Counted from the stretch's first letter, positions 1 through 5,262 are shown. The stretch is DNA of 5,287 nt from an uncultured Acidobacteriota bacterium (GCA_937925645.1 CALAMB010000113.1:1-5287), one strand, 5' to 3'. A program made the numbers and translations. Notes: generated from the letters alone by a model not told the origin.

Positions 1-1
1 G

Positions 2-140
2 CGCTTTGGATCGACGCGGAACGCGTCTTTGGATAGCGCGCGAGCGCTCTGGAGTGCGCAGGCTCGACTGCGCTTTGGATCGACGCGGAACGCGTCTTTG
101 GATAGCGCGCGAAGCGCTCTGGAGTGCGCAGGCTCGACTG
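2..140 (+). repeat. Two tandem forward units (69 and 70 bp)
   Basis: Positions 2-70 and 71-140 are identical apart from one inserted A at 112-113, in the loop of the third hairpin (GCGA becomes GCGAA). Each unit carries three hairpins separated by the heptamers TTTGGAT and CTGGAGT. A third unit starts at 141 and stops after its first hairpin. There is no spacer between units, so this is a plain tandem repeat and not a CRISPR array. Confidence 0.9.
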
Positions 141-170
141 CGCTTTGGATTGACGCGGAACGCGTCTTTG

Positions 171-198
171 TATTTTGCAGCCGTCGCAAATCGACAAA
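171..198. repeat. Repeat core, left copy
   Basis: These 28 bases are identical to 1062-1089 in the right copy. They sit where the forward units meet the inverted units. Nested complementary arms are visible: TTTGC 174-178 with GCAAA 186-190, and TTTGT 167-171 with ACAAA 194-198. This segment occurs once per cluster, while the units around it vary in number. Confidence 0.8.
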
Positions 199-208
199 GC
201 GTTCCGGA

Positions 209-298
209 ATCCAAATCGGCGTCGAGCCGCCGCACTCCAGGGTGCTGCGCACTATCCAAATCGGCGTCGAGCCGCCGCACTCCAGGGTGCTGCGCACT
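209..298 (-). repeat. Two tandem 45-bp inverted units
   Basis: Positions 209-253 and 254-298 are identical. Read on the minus strand each gives CTGGAGT, then stem-loop CGGCG-GCTCGA-CGCCG, then TTTGGAT, plus a GTGC-GCA-GCAC hairpin. They are therefore diverged inverted relatives of the forward units. Exact identity points to recent tandem duplication or gene conversion. Confidence 0.9.
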
Positions 299-336
299 AT
301 CCAAAGCGCTCCGCGCGAAGGCGAGATCTCCGACGT

Positions 337-867
337 CTAAAAATCATCGTACACTTTCACCCGGTCGATCTTGAAACTGGCCACGGTGTGCTGGAACGCC
401 CGGCTGGCGGTGCGTTCGAACCACCCCGCCGAGCACCACGGGTACGCGGTGGCCGTCCGCACCAGCCCGTGGTGCACGGGATTCTCATGCACGTAGCGCA
501 ACCGGGCGAAGTAGGACGTCTGATAGGTGATGGCGGTGTCCCAGGACTGGTACCAGACGCGGCGGCCGGGCGTGCCGTCCAGCCGGTTGAGGTGCTCGGC
601 CGTGCAGGTGTGGAGTTGGCCGAGAAAAACCTCCAGGTTGCTTGGATCGCTGGGCGAGAGGGCGACGAAATGATAGTGGTTGATCAGGATGGACCAGGCC
701 TGGAGCAGCCAGTTGTAGGCATCGGCCAGCTCGAAGAGGCAGTCCTGCACCCAGGTGCGCTTGGCGGGTGTGTTGAGAAAATGGTGCTTGAGATAGGTTC
801 CGCCCGTAACGATGAACGTGCCCTTCTCGACGAGACGGTGGACGGGTGCGTGGGGCCAGTGGCTCAT
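337..867 (-). CDS. REP-associated tyrosine transposase (RAYT), Y1_Tnp / IS200-like HUH family
   Basis: Complete 176-residue protein. Family members nick and rejoin single-stranded DNA at hairpins through a 5'-phosphotyrosine intermediate. Seen here: an opening strand FIVTGGTYLKHHFL (residues 18-31); the metal-binding HUH motif H64-Y65-H66 in ILINHYHFVAL; then WYQSWD (105-110) and RYVHENPVHHGLV (124-136). Y125 is the likely nucleophile, 59 residues after the HUH as in the family. A conserved-looking YPWCSAGWFE (142-151) and a KIDRVKVYDDF tail follow. Length is typical of RAYTs, with no frameshift or stop, so it looks functional. The start is fixed by AGGAGG five bases upstream. There is no accessory tnpB-like gene, and hairpin repeats flank it on both sides, which supports RAYT over a classical IS200/IS605 element. 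Its actual recognition sequence is not known. Confidence 0.9.
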   Translation of the reverse strand: MSHWPHAPVHRLVEKGTFIVTGGTYLKHHFLNTPAKRTWVQDCLFELADAYNWLLQAWSILINHYHFVALSPSDPSNLEVFLGQLHTCTAEHLNRLDGTPGRRVWYQSWDTAITYQTSYFARLRYVHENPVHHGLVRTATAYPWCSAGWFERTASRAFQHTVASFKIDRVKVYDDF

Positions 868-872
868 CTCGG

Positions 873-878
873 CCTCCT
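873..878 (-). promoter_or_regulatory. Shine-Dalgarno of the transposase gene
   Basis: The minus strand reads AGGAGG, then a 5-base spacer, then ATG at 867. This decides the start codon. Spacing equals that of the receptor gene's Shine-Dalgarno. Confidence 0.8.
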
Positions 879-907
879 GAGGAATGGAATCATGCGGCTT
901 CTGAATT

Positions 908-936
908 AATTAACGGATGAGTCGGCGAGTGTTCAG
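908..936 (-). promoter_or_regulatory. Possible weak promoter of the transposase gene
   Basis: On the minus strand CTGAAC (936-931) and TTAATT (913-908) are separated by exactly 17 bp, in a short AT-rich stretch between the right repeat copy and the gene. Each hexamer is a poor match to the sigma70 consensus, so this is a position guess supported mainly by spacing and base composition. Confidence 0.25.
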
Positions 937-963
937 GTTTTTGCGAAAAAAATTTGCGCAGCC

Positions 964-1162
964 GCGCTTTGGATCGACGCGGAACGCGTCTTTGGATAGC
1001 GCGCGAGCGCTCTGGAGTACGCAGGCTAGACTGCGCTTTGGATCGACGCGAAGCGTCTTTATATTTTGCAGCCGTCGCAAATCGACAAACCGTTCCGGAA
1101 TCCAAAGCGGCGTCAAGCCGCCGCACTCCAGGGTGCTGCGCACTATCCAAAGCGCTGTGCGC
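964..1162. repeat. Right composite hairpin repeat
   Basis: Same orientation and order of parts as the left copy, but shorter: one forward unit (965-1033, 69 bp), a partial forward unit (1034-1057), the 28-bp core (1062-1089), one inverted unit (about 1100-1144) and a terminal partial unit. The ends are GCGCTTTGGAT at 964-974 and ATCCAAAGCGC at 1145-1155. A closing GCGC-TGT-GCGC hairpin (1152-1162) parallels GCGC-TCC-GCGC at 306-316 in the left copy. The forward unit differs from 2-70 at two positions, one of which unpairs the base of a stem (ACGCAG against CTGCGC, 1019-1036). Confidence 0.85.
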
Positions 1163-1173
1163 GATGCCGCCGA

Positions 1174-1271
1174 TGTCCGAATTCCGAAGTCCGCGTTACG
1201 GGAACGAGCCTCGAGTCTCGAGCCTCGAGCCTCGAGTCTCGAGCCTCGAGCCTCGAGCCTCGAGCCTCGAT
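1174..1271. repeat. Heptanucleotide tandem array (NNTCCGA then CCTCGAG family)
   Basis: The array starts with three heptads, TGTCCGA, ATTCCGA and AGTCCGC (1174-1194). Two degenerate heptads follow (1195-1208), then eight CTCGAG palindromes spaced exactly 7 bp apart (1210-1264) with C or T between them, and a ninth variant CTCGAT. The 7-bp register holds across the whole stretch, though the link through 1195-1208 is weak. The three-frame open reading it creates (a repeating 7-residue peptide) is an artefact of period 7. Confidence 0.85.
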
Positions 1272-1326
1272 TACGATCACGATTACGAATTACGATTACG
1301 AATTACGAATTACGATTACGAGCACG
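1270..1326. repeat. ATTACG / ATTACGA tandem array
   Basis: About nine units of 6 or 7 bases (ATTACG, ATTACGA, with variants ATCACG and AGCACG). It follows directly on the CTCGAG array and overlaps its last bases. No gene is seen here. Confidence 0.85.
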
Positions 1327-1329
1327 AAC

Positions 1330-1360
1330 CATCAACTATCAACCATCAACTATCAACCAT
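1330..1360. repeat. CATCAAC / TATCAAC heptad array
   Basis: CATCAAC and TATCAAC alternate twice in strict 7-bp register, giving a 14-bp higher-order period. The array ends 20 bp from the receptor stop codon. I see no hairpin followed by a T-run between it and the gene, so no clear intrinsic terminator for the receptor transcript. Confidence 0.8.
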
Positions 1361-1379
1361 CTCCCTTCCATCCCCGTTT

Positions 1380-4300
1380 TCAGAAGATGAATTTCATCCC
1401 CAACTGGATCTGGCGGTTGGCGAAGGTGTAGTACGTGTACCCCATTGTCTCGTAGTTCAGCCGCAGTTCCGGCACACCGTAGTTGGTGTGGTTGAACAGG
1501 TTGAACGCCTCCAGGCGGAACTGCAGCGTCGACTCCTCGGCGCCGAACCACGGCATCCGCACTTCCTTGAGGATGGAGAAGTCCACGTTCCAGTACCCCG
1601 CCCCGCGGAAGGCCCCGCGGTACGCGTTCCCCTTGGGCGTCATCAGGTTGATGTCCACGTCCCAGTCGGTGAAGTTGTCCGCCGTGGGGCCCACCCGGTT
1701 GCCCTCCGCGTTCACGTCGTAGCTCAGCACGTTGGGCCGGGGCATCCCCACGCCGCCCAGGGTGTCCCGCGGGGCATAGACCGTCAGCGGCGGGCCGGTG
1801 CGGGCCTGGAAGATCCCGTTGACCTGCCAGCCGCCGGCCAGGGCGCCCCAAAAGCCCGACAGCGACCCGCCACACCGCCGGCCCGGTCCCACGGGGAGCT
1901 GCCAGATGAAGCTGGCGTTCACCACGTGGCGGATGTCGTTGTCCGAGTAGCCGCGGTCGTATGCCAGGTCGTAGGGGTCGGTGTAGGCGTTGCCCGGAGA
2001 GATCTCGGAGTTGTCGTCCAGCGCCTTGGACCAGGTCCAGTTGGCCTGGCACTGCAACCCGGCCTGGAAGCGCCGGCTGAACTCCACCTGCAGCCCGTGG
2101 TAGGTGGAGTGGGCGTTGGAGTCGATGAGCCAGATGCTTTCAAACTGGGTATTCTGGCGCTGGTACCGGTTGACGGACCAGGGGACCGAATCGGTGCCGA
2201 GGCCGTTGTCGGCCAGGGACTGGATCAGCTCCGGCGACGGGTGGCGCATCTGATTGATGTCCCGCCGGGTGAGCAGGTGGACGCCGGCGCTGCCCACGTA
2301 GGCCACGCTCAGGAGGTGTCCCGGCCACAGCTCCCGCTGCACCGACACGTTCCAGGTCTGGACGTACGGCTGGCGCCAGTCCGTGTTGAAGATGTGGGTC
2401 TGGGTGAACGTCTCCGGCGGCAGGTGCAGCTCCACGGCCGGGACGGGCAGGCCGCTGCCGAAGTAGGCCACATCCGGCCAGACCCCCGAGTGGCCGCCCT
2501 CGGCGGGGGAATAAGACCCAAACAGGGAGAACGGGTACTGTAGCTGGAACATGGAGAGCACCAGGTCGGTTATCCGGTCGTAGGAGATGCCGTAGCCCGC
2601 CCGCACCGCCGTCTTGCCGTCCCCGAAGGGGTCCCAGGAGAAGCCCGCCCGCGGGGCGAAGTTGGTCTTGGGCGCATCGTAGAGGGGCCGGCCGTCGCCC
2701 GGGAAATAGAACTCGGCACCCTGCCCCACCCAGATGGGGGCGCCGGTTTGAGTGTCCCAGTTGGCCGGGTCGTAGTAGTTGTCCGGGTTGGGCAGGTGGT
2801 AGCCCTGGCCGACCGCGTCGGACCCGATGTTGGCCATGAGGCCGTTGACCTCGTACGGGGCGGGCTGCCACTCGTAGCGCAGCCCCAGGTTCAGGGTCAG
2901 GTACGGCCGGATCCGCCAGTCGTCCTGGACGAAGAAGTCGTACTCCTTGTGCCGCCAGCCCCGCTCGTCGCTCAGCCCCGGGATGAACTCCCGGCCGTTG
3001 CCGTTGAGCCCCTGGCGCATCGCCCCGGTCAGGCCGGCGGCGATGTTGGCCAGCGTGTTCGGCCCAGCCGGGCCGAACGACTGCTCGAAATTGTAGACCG
3101 GATTCTGGTTCGCACCCATCACGCTGTTGTTCTGCATGGCCAGGAAGTCGAAGCCGAACTTGATGGCGTGGGCGCCCATTGTCCAGCTCAGCGTGTCCTT
3201 GAACTCGAAGGTCCCCGTGTTTATTATTCCAACGCCGTTGCCTCCGTTGCCGAAATCGGTGAAATACGTGATGTCTCCTCCCGAGTATCCCCACTCCGAA
3301 AACGACAGGGTCGGCTGGTCCGTGCCGGCATACCACTCCTCGCCGCTGACCCGGGTGTACCCCACCCGGACGTCGTTCACGCAGGCCGGCGACACGATCC
3401 AGGTCCAACCGAGCGTCCCTTGATAGATGAAATAGTCTCTCCAGAGGGTACCCAGGTCGGACGAGGGCAGCGCCGGCAGCCCGTGCATGGACCATGGGTC
3501 CATGGAGAACCTCGCGCTGAGGGTGTGGGCGGGGGAGGGGAGCCAGTCCGCCTTGGCCATCAGTTGCAACTCTTCAGCAGGCAACGTGCCGGAGAAGGCG
3601 TGAAAGCCATTGATGGCCACATCGTTTTCATCGATGTACGTCGAGATATCGGTGTTGGGCAGGGGGTAGTACTGCGCGAAGATCCGGGCGATGTCCGGGT
3701 TGGTCACCGTGTCGCGATAGGCCTGGGTGGGCACCAGGGCCATGGTGATGGTGTTGATCCGGAGCAGGAGCCGTTCGACATTGAAGAAAAAGAAGAGATT
3801 ATCGCGGACGACGGGCCCGCCCAGGCTCCCCCCGAACTGTTGGCGACGGAAGTCCCCCTTGGGCTCGCCGAAGAAGTTCTCCTGCCAAGTCTTCGCGTCC
3901 AGGCGATCGTCCCGCAGGAACCAGTAGGCGTTGCCATGGAAGGCATTGGTCCCGCTCCGGGTGACCACGTCGATGACCGCCCCGCCGGCGCGCCCATACT
4001 CCGCCGACGGGTTGGACGTCACCACTCGGAACTCCGCCGTGGCGTCCACGTTGGTATAGATGGTCGCTTGGAAACCGGGGAACCAGTTGTTGTCCATCCC
4101 GTCCAGCATGTAGTTGTTGCTCCGGGTCCGGTTGCCGTTGGCCGACCCGTTCACCACGCCCGGGGTCAGCAAGTACAGGTCCAGGGGATTGCGGCCGTTC
4201 AGGGGCAGGTCGGTGATCATGATCCCGCTTATCACCGTGTCGAGCTGGGAAGTGGTCAGCTCCACCTGCTCCACCTCAGCCTTTACCTCCACGGCCACGC

Positions 4301-4637
4301 TGACGGCGAACACCTCCAGCGTCACCGGGAAGTCCTTCCGGTCCCCCACCTCGACGACGATTCCGGTGACCGTCACCGGCAGGAAGCTCTCCAGGTCCAC
4401 CCGCAGCGTGTACCCGCCCACGGGGATCGCCGTGAAGAGGTAGAAGCCGCGGTCGTCGGTGGCCGTCTGGCGCACCAGGCCGATGCCGGTGTGCGTCAGC
4501 GTCACCTCGGCGCCGGGGACGAAGGCGCCCGAGTCGTCGCGGACGAAGCCGCTGATGGACTGATCGGCGGCGGCCGCCGATGCGGCCAGCAGGACCGCCC
4601 ACACCACGATCCAGATAACCTGTCGCCCGGTCTGCAT
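1380..4637 (-). CDS. TonB-dependent receptor-like outer membrane protein (Oar-like, carboxypeptidase-regulatory-like domain)
   Basis: Complete 1085-residue protein, predicted in the outer membrane. A signal peptide is clear: basic start, hydrophobic residues 8-17, then an Ala-rich stretch with cleavage likely near A24/D25. Residues 26-108 form a carboxypeptidase-regulatory-like Ig-type domain (ISGFVRDDSGAFVPGAEVTL, then DDRGFYLFTAIPVGGYTLRV), which is a binding or structural fold and not a peptidase. The plug region follows, with LPLNGRN (144-150), YMLDGMDNN (176-184) and SAEYGRAGGAVIDVVTRSGTN (211-231). The rest is beta-barrel, with FRLEAFNLFNHTNYG at 1040-1054 and a terminal Phe. I could not place a TonB box. 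Size and motifs match the large Acidobacteriota receptor family; the substrate cannot be told from sequence and no transporter or glycanase gene adjoins it. An in-frame ATG at 4853 would add 72 low-complexity residues and hide the signal peptide, so ATG 4637 is preferred. Confidence 0.93.
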   Translation of the reverse strand: MQTGRQVIWIVVWAVLLAASAAAADQSISGFVRDDSGAFVPGAEVTLTHTGIGLVRQTATDDRGFYLFTAIPVGGYTLRVDLESFLPVTVTGIVVEVGDRKDFPVTLEVFAVSVAVEVKAEVEQVELTTSQLDTVISGIMITDLPLNGRNPLDLYLLTPGVVNGSANGNRTRSNNYMLDGMDNNWFPGFQATIYTNVDATAEFRVVTSNPSAEYGRAGGAVIDVVTRSGTNAFHGNAYWFLRDDRLDAKTWQENFFGEPKGDFRRQQFGGSLGGPVVRDNLFFFFNVERLLLRINTITMALVPTQAYRDTVTNPDIARIFAQYYPLPNTDISTYIDENDVAINGFHAFSGTLPAEELQLMAKADWLPSPAHTLSARFSMDPWSMHGLPALPSSDLGTLWRDYFIYQGTLGWTWIVSPACVNDVRVGYTRVSGEEWYAGTDQPTLSFSEWGYSGGDITYFTDFGNGGNGVGIINTGTFEFKDTLSWTMGAHAIKFGFDFLAMQNNSVMGANQNPVYNFEQSFGPAGPNTLANIAAGLTGAMRQGLNGNGREFIPGLSDERGWRHKEYDFFVQDDWRIRPYLTLNLGLRYEWQPAPYEVNGLMANIGSDAVGQGYHLPNPDNYYDPANWDTQTGAPIWVGQGAEFYFPGDGRPLYDAPKTNFAPRAGFSWDPFGDGKTAVRAGYGISYDRITDLVLSMFQLQYPFSLFGSYSPAEGGHSGVWPDVAYFGSGLPVPAVELHLPPETFTQTHIFNTDWRQPYVQTWNVSVQRELWPGHLLSVAYVGSAGVHLLTRRDINQMRHPSPELIQSLADNGLGTDSVPWSVNRYQRQNTQFESIWLIDSNAHSTYHGLQVEFSRRFQAGLQCQANWTWSKALDDNSEISPGNAYTDPYDLAYDRGYSDNDIRHVVNASFIWQLPVGPGRRCGGSLSGFWGALAGGWQVNGIFQARTGPPLTVYAPRDTLGGVGMPRPNVLSYDVNAEGNRVGPTADNFTDWDVDINLMTPKGNAYRGAFRGAGYWNVDFSILKEVRMPWFGAEESTLQFRLEAFNLFNHTNYGVPELRLNYETMGYTYYTFANRQIQLGMKFIF

Positions 4638-4642
4638 CGCGC

Positions 4643-4651
4643 CCTCCTTCC
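4643..4651 (-). promoter_or_regulatory. Shine-Dalgarno of the receptor gene
   Basis: The minus strand reads GGAAGGAGG, then GCGCG, then ATG at 4637. It is a near-ideal site and decides the start: residue 1 is then the Met of the signal peptide. Its upstream end touches the 20-bp palindrome. Confidence 0.85.
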
Positions 4652-4670
4652 GGGCCGCCGCGGCGGCCCG
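4651..4670. promoter_or_regulatory. Perfect 20-bp GC palindrome next to the ribosome binding site
   Basis: CGGGCCGCCG at 4651-4660 is the exact reverse complement of 4661-4670. In the mRNA it could form a very stable stem adjoining, and sharing one base with, the Shine-Dalgarno; as DNA it could be a dimeric repressor site. Chance is possible in such GC-rich sequence, but 10 of 10 matching pairs with no loop is notable. Confidence 0.5.
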
Positions 4671-4889
4671 CGCCCGTCGGTTTGGAACCAATGGTGGTCG
4701 TATCGTCCCATGGGGGCGGGAGCGGCGGGAGGGTCCGGCGGTGCGGGCAGGCCAGCGGAGCGGGGACACTCCACCCGTACCCGCCTCGGTCGTTGTGCGC
4801 GTGATGGGTTCGCGTCGGTCCGGCCTTGCGGCCGGTGGTTTCGGCCCCGTCACCCCTGAATCAGCCGATCATGGGGGCCTGGCATTCGC

Positions 4890-4905
4890 GTGACGTAAAA
4901 ATCAC
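4890..4905. promoter_or_regulatory. GTGA-N8-TCAC inverted repeat in the leader
   Basis: GTGA (4890-4893) and TCAC (4902-4905) are inverted around 8 bases and lie about 20-30 bases downstream of the predicted start point. This could be a regulator half-site pair. The arms are only 4 bp, so it is weak evidence. Confidence 0.25.
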
Positions 4906-4915
4906 AATTCAGCCG

Positions 4916-4931
4916 AATATTTGTGAATATT
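4916..4931. promoter_or_regulatory. AATATT-TGTG-AATATT inverted repeat over the -10 box and start point
   Basis: Two AATATT hexamers, each self-complementary, are separated by TGTG. The pair overlaps the last bases of the TATAAT box (4934-4929) and the expected start point. A protein binding here would block the promoter, so it is a candidate operator. AT-rich promoter DNA easily gives such symmetry by chance. Confidence 0.35.
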
Positions 4932-4957
4932 ATACTTCGGGTTCGGTGGACCCGCAA
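4929..4957 (-). promoter_or_regulatory. Sigma70-type promoter for the receptor gene
   Basis: On the minus strand TTGCGG (4957-4952) and a perfect TATAAT (4934-4929) are separated by 17 bp. This is the only strong -10 box in the AT-rich island between the receptor gene and the heptad arrays. The expected start point is near 4922. Confidence 0.65.
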
Positions 4958-4961
4958 GAGT

Positions 4962-4984
4962 TTGAAGGTTGAAAGGTTGGAAGG
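4962..4984. repeat. TTGAAGG-type short tandem repeat
   Basis: TTGAAGG, TTGAAAGG and TTGGAAGG follow each other (7, 8 and 8 bases) and run straight into the TCGGANN array. The stretch begins about 5 bp upstream of the receptor promoter's -35 box. Confidence 0.7.
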
Positions 4985-5082
4985 TCGGACATCAGACATC
5001 GGAATTCGGATATCGGACTTTGGAAATCGGACATCGGAAATCGGACATCGGAAATCGGACTTCGGAAATCGGGCTTCGGATG
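4985..5082. repeat. Array of 14 in-phase TCGGANN heptads
   Basis: Fourteen consecutive 7-base units fit TCGGANN with few deviations (TCAGACA, TTGGAAA, TCGGGCT) and no slip in register. In the middle of the array TCGGACA and TCGGAAA alternate, giving a 14-bp period. The inverse-orientation heptads TGTCCGA and ATTCCGA lie on the other side of the receptor gene at 1174-1187. Confidence 0.9.
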
Positions 5083-5130
5083 GGCTCCGGCAAAATCCGA
5101 CTCGGCTCCAAATAGCCAATAAAATATAAG

Positions 5131-5151
5131 CAATCATCAATAACCAATAAA
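5131..5151. repeat. CAATAAC-type heptads
   Basis: CAATCAT, CAATAAC and CAATAAA follow in phase, with a further CCAATAAAA at 5116-5124. The array is short and AT-rich. No gene is seen. Confidence 0.6.
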
Positions 5152-5159
5152 TTACTCCC

Positions 5160-5206
5160 ATTCACCGATTCCCCCATTCCCCCATTCCCCCATTTCCCTA
5201 TTCACC
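5160..5206. repeat. ATTCCCCC octamer array
   Basis: Six units of about 8 bp: ATTCACCG, then ATTCCCCC three times, ATTTCCCT, ATTCACC. It is the only array here with a period of 8. Confidence 0.8.
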
Positions 5207-5220
5207 ACTCTCAAACGTCC

Positions 5221-5262
5221 AATGACAAATGCGAATTGATCAATGACAAATGACAAATGGAT
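5221..5262. repeat. AATGACA heptad array
   Basis: Six units in 7-bp register: AATGACA, AATGCGA, ATTGATC, AATGACA, AATGACA, AATGGAT. After it only a CTTTGTGCCCTTCGTGCC-like stretch (5269-5286) with an approximate 9-base repeat remains before the window ends. No gene is visible from 4960 to 5287. Confidence 0.75.

Larger units (their letters stand above)
1..316. repeat. Left composite hairpin repeat (REP/BIME-like)
   Basis: Order of parts: forward unit 2-70, forward unit 71-140, partial forward unit 141-170, AT-richer core 171-198, TTCCGGAA-containing linker, inverted unit 209-253, inverted unit 254-298, partial inverted unit 299-316. The ends are inverted: GCGCTTTGGAT at 1-11 against ATCCAAAGCGC at 299-309. 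Small perfect hairpins fill the units, for example GACGCG-GAA-CGCGTC at 13-27 and GCGCAG-GCTCGA-CTGCGC at 56-73. The repeat ends 20 bp from the transposase stop codon, so its hairpins could also end that transcript. It is longer than a classical 20-40 bp REP and resembles a BIME mosaic. Confidence 0.85.
1..1163. mobile_element. RAYT-REP module: HUH transposase gene between two copies of a hairpin-rich repeat
   Basis: A Y1 HUH transposase gene is bracketed by two same-orientation copies of one composite repeat, 26 bp downstream of its stop and about 97 bp upstream of its start. This is the usual layout of REP-associated tyrosine transposases, which are thought to act on nearby REP hairpins as single-stranded DNA. 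I see no terminal inverted repeats or target duplication around the whole module, so it need not move as a unit. The left end may continue beyond the window, because the repeat begins at its first base. The grouping is an inference; the gene and the repeats themselves are seen directly. Confidence 0.7.
4638..4922 (-). promoter_or_regulatory. Long 5' leader of the receptor mRNA (predicted)
   Basis: If transcription starts just after the TATAAT box (near 4922), the leader is about 285 bases. It holds a stem CCGGCC-GCAA-GGCCGG (4835-4820, read on the minus strand), the 20-bp palindrome at 4651-4670, and otherwise featureless GC-rich sequence. I recognise no known riboswitch. Open reading through part of it looks like composition only. 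Confidence 0.35.

Noticed and set aside
1..310. Possible CRISPR array
   Set aside because: The units adjoin one another without unique spacers, reverse orientation around a core, and occur beside a RAYT; no cas gene is present.
175..909. Open frame of 244 codons on the plus strand over the transposase gene
   Set aside because: The minus strand encodes a complete HUH transposase with a Shine-Dalgarno; the plus-strand product has no motif.
1164..1379. Intrinsic terminator for the receptor transcript
   Set aside because: No GC stem followed by a T-run is seen on the minus strand below 1380; only repeat arrays are present.
954..2543. Open frame of 529 codons on the plus strand
   Set aside because: It runs through the hairpin repeat, the heptad arrays (period-7 DNA stays open in all frames) and the antisense of the receptor. 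No domain or plausible start signal is seen.
1380..4637. Carboxypeptidase activity for the receptor, as the domain name might suggest
   Set aside because: Only the regulatory-like Ig fold is present; there is no metallopeptidase catalytic domain.
4638..4853. N-terminal extension of the receptor from ATG 4853
   Set aside because: It would put 72 Pro/Arg/Ala-rich residues before a normal signal peptide, and has no such clear Shine-Dalgarno as ATG 4637.
2748..4859. Open frame of 703 codons on the plus strand, antisense to the receptor gene
   Set aside because: It is the complement of a GC-rich receptor gene, has Val/Gly/Arg-biased composition with no recognisable motif, and the minus-strand frame has a full set of family motifs.
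4890..4905. CRP-type operator (TGTGA-N6-TCACA)
   Set aside because: The arms are 8 bases apart instead of 6 and the outer bases do not match; kept only as a weak inverted repeat.
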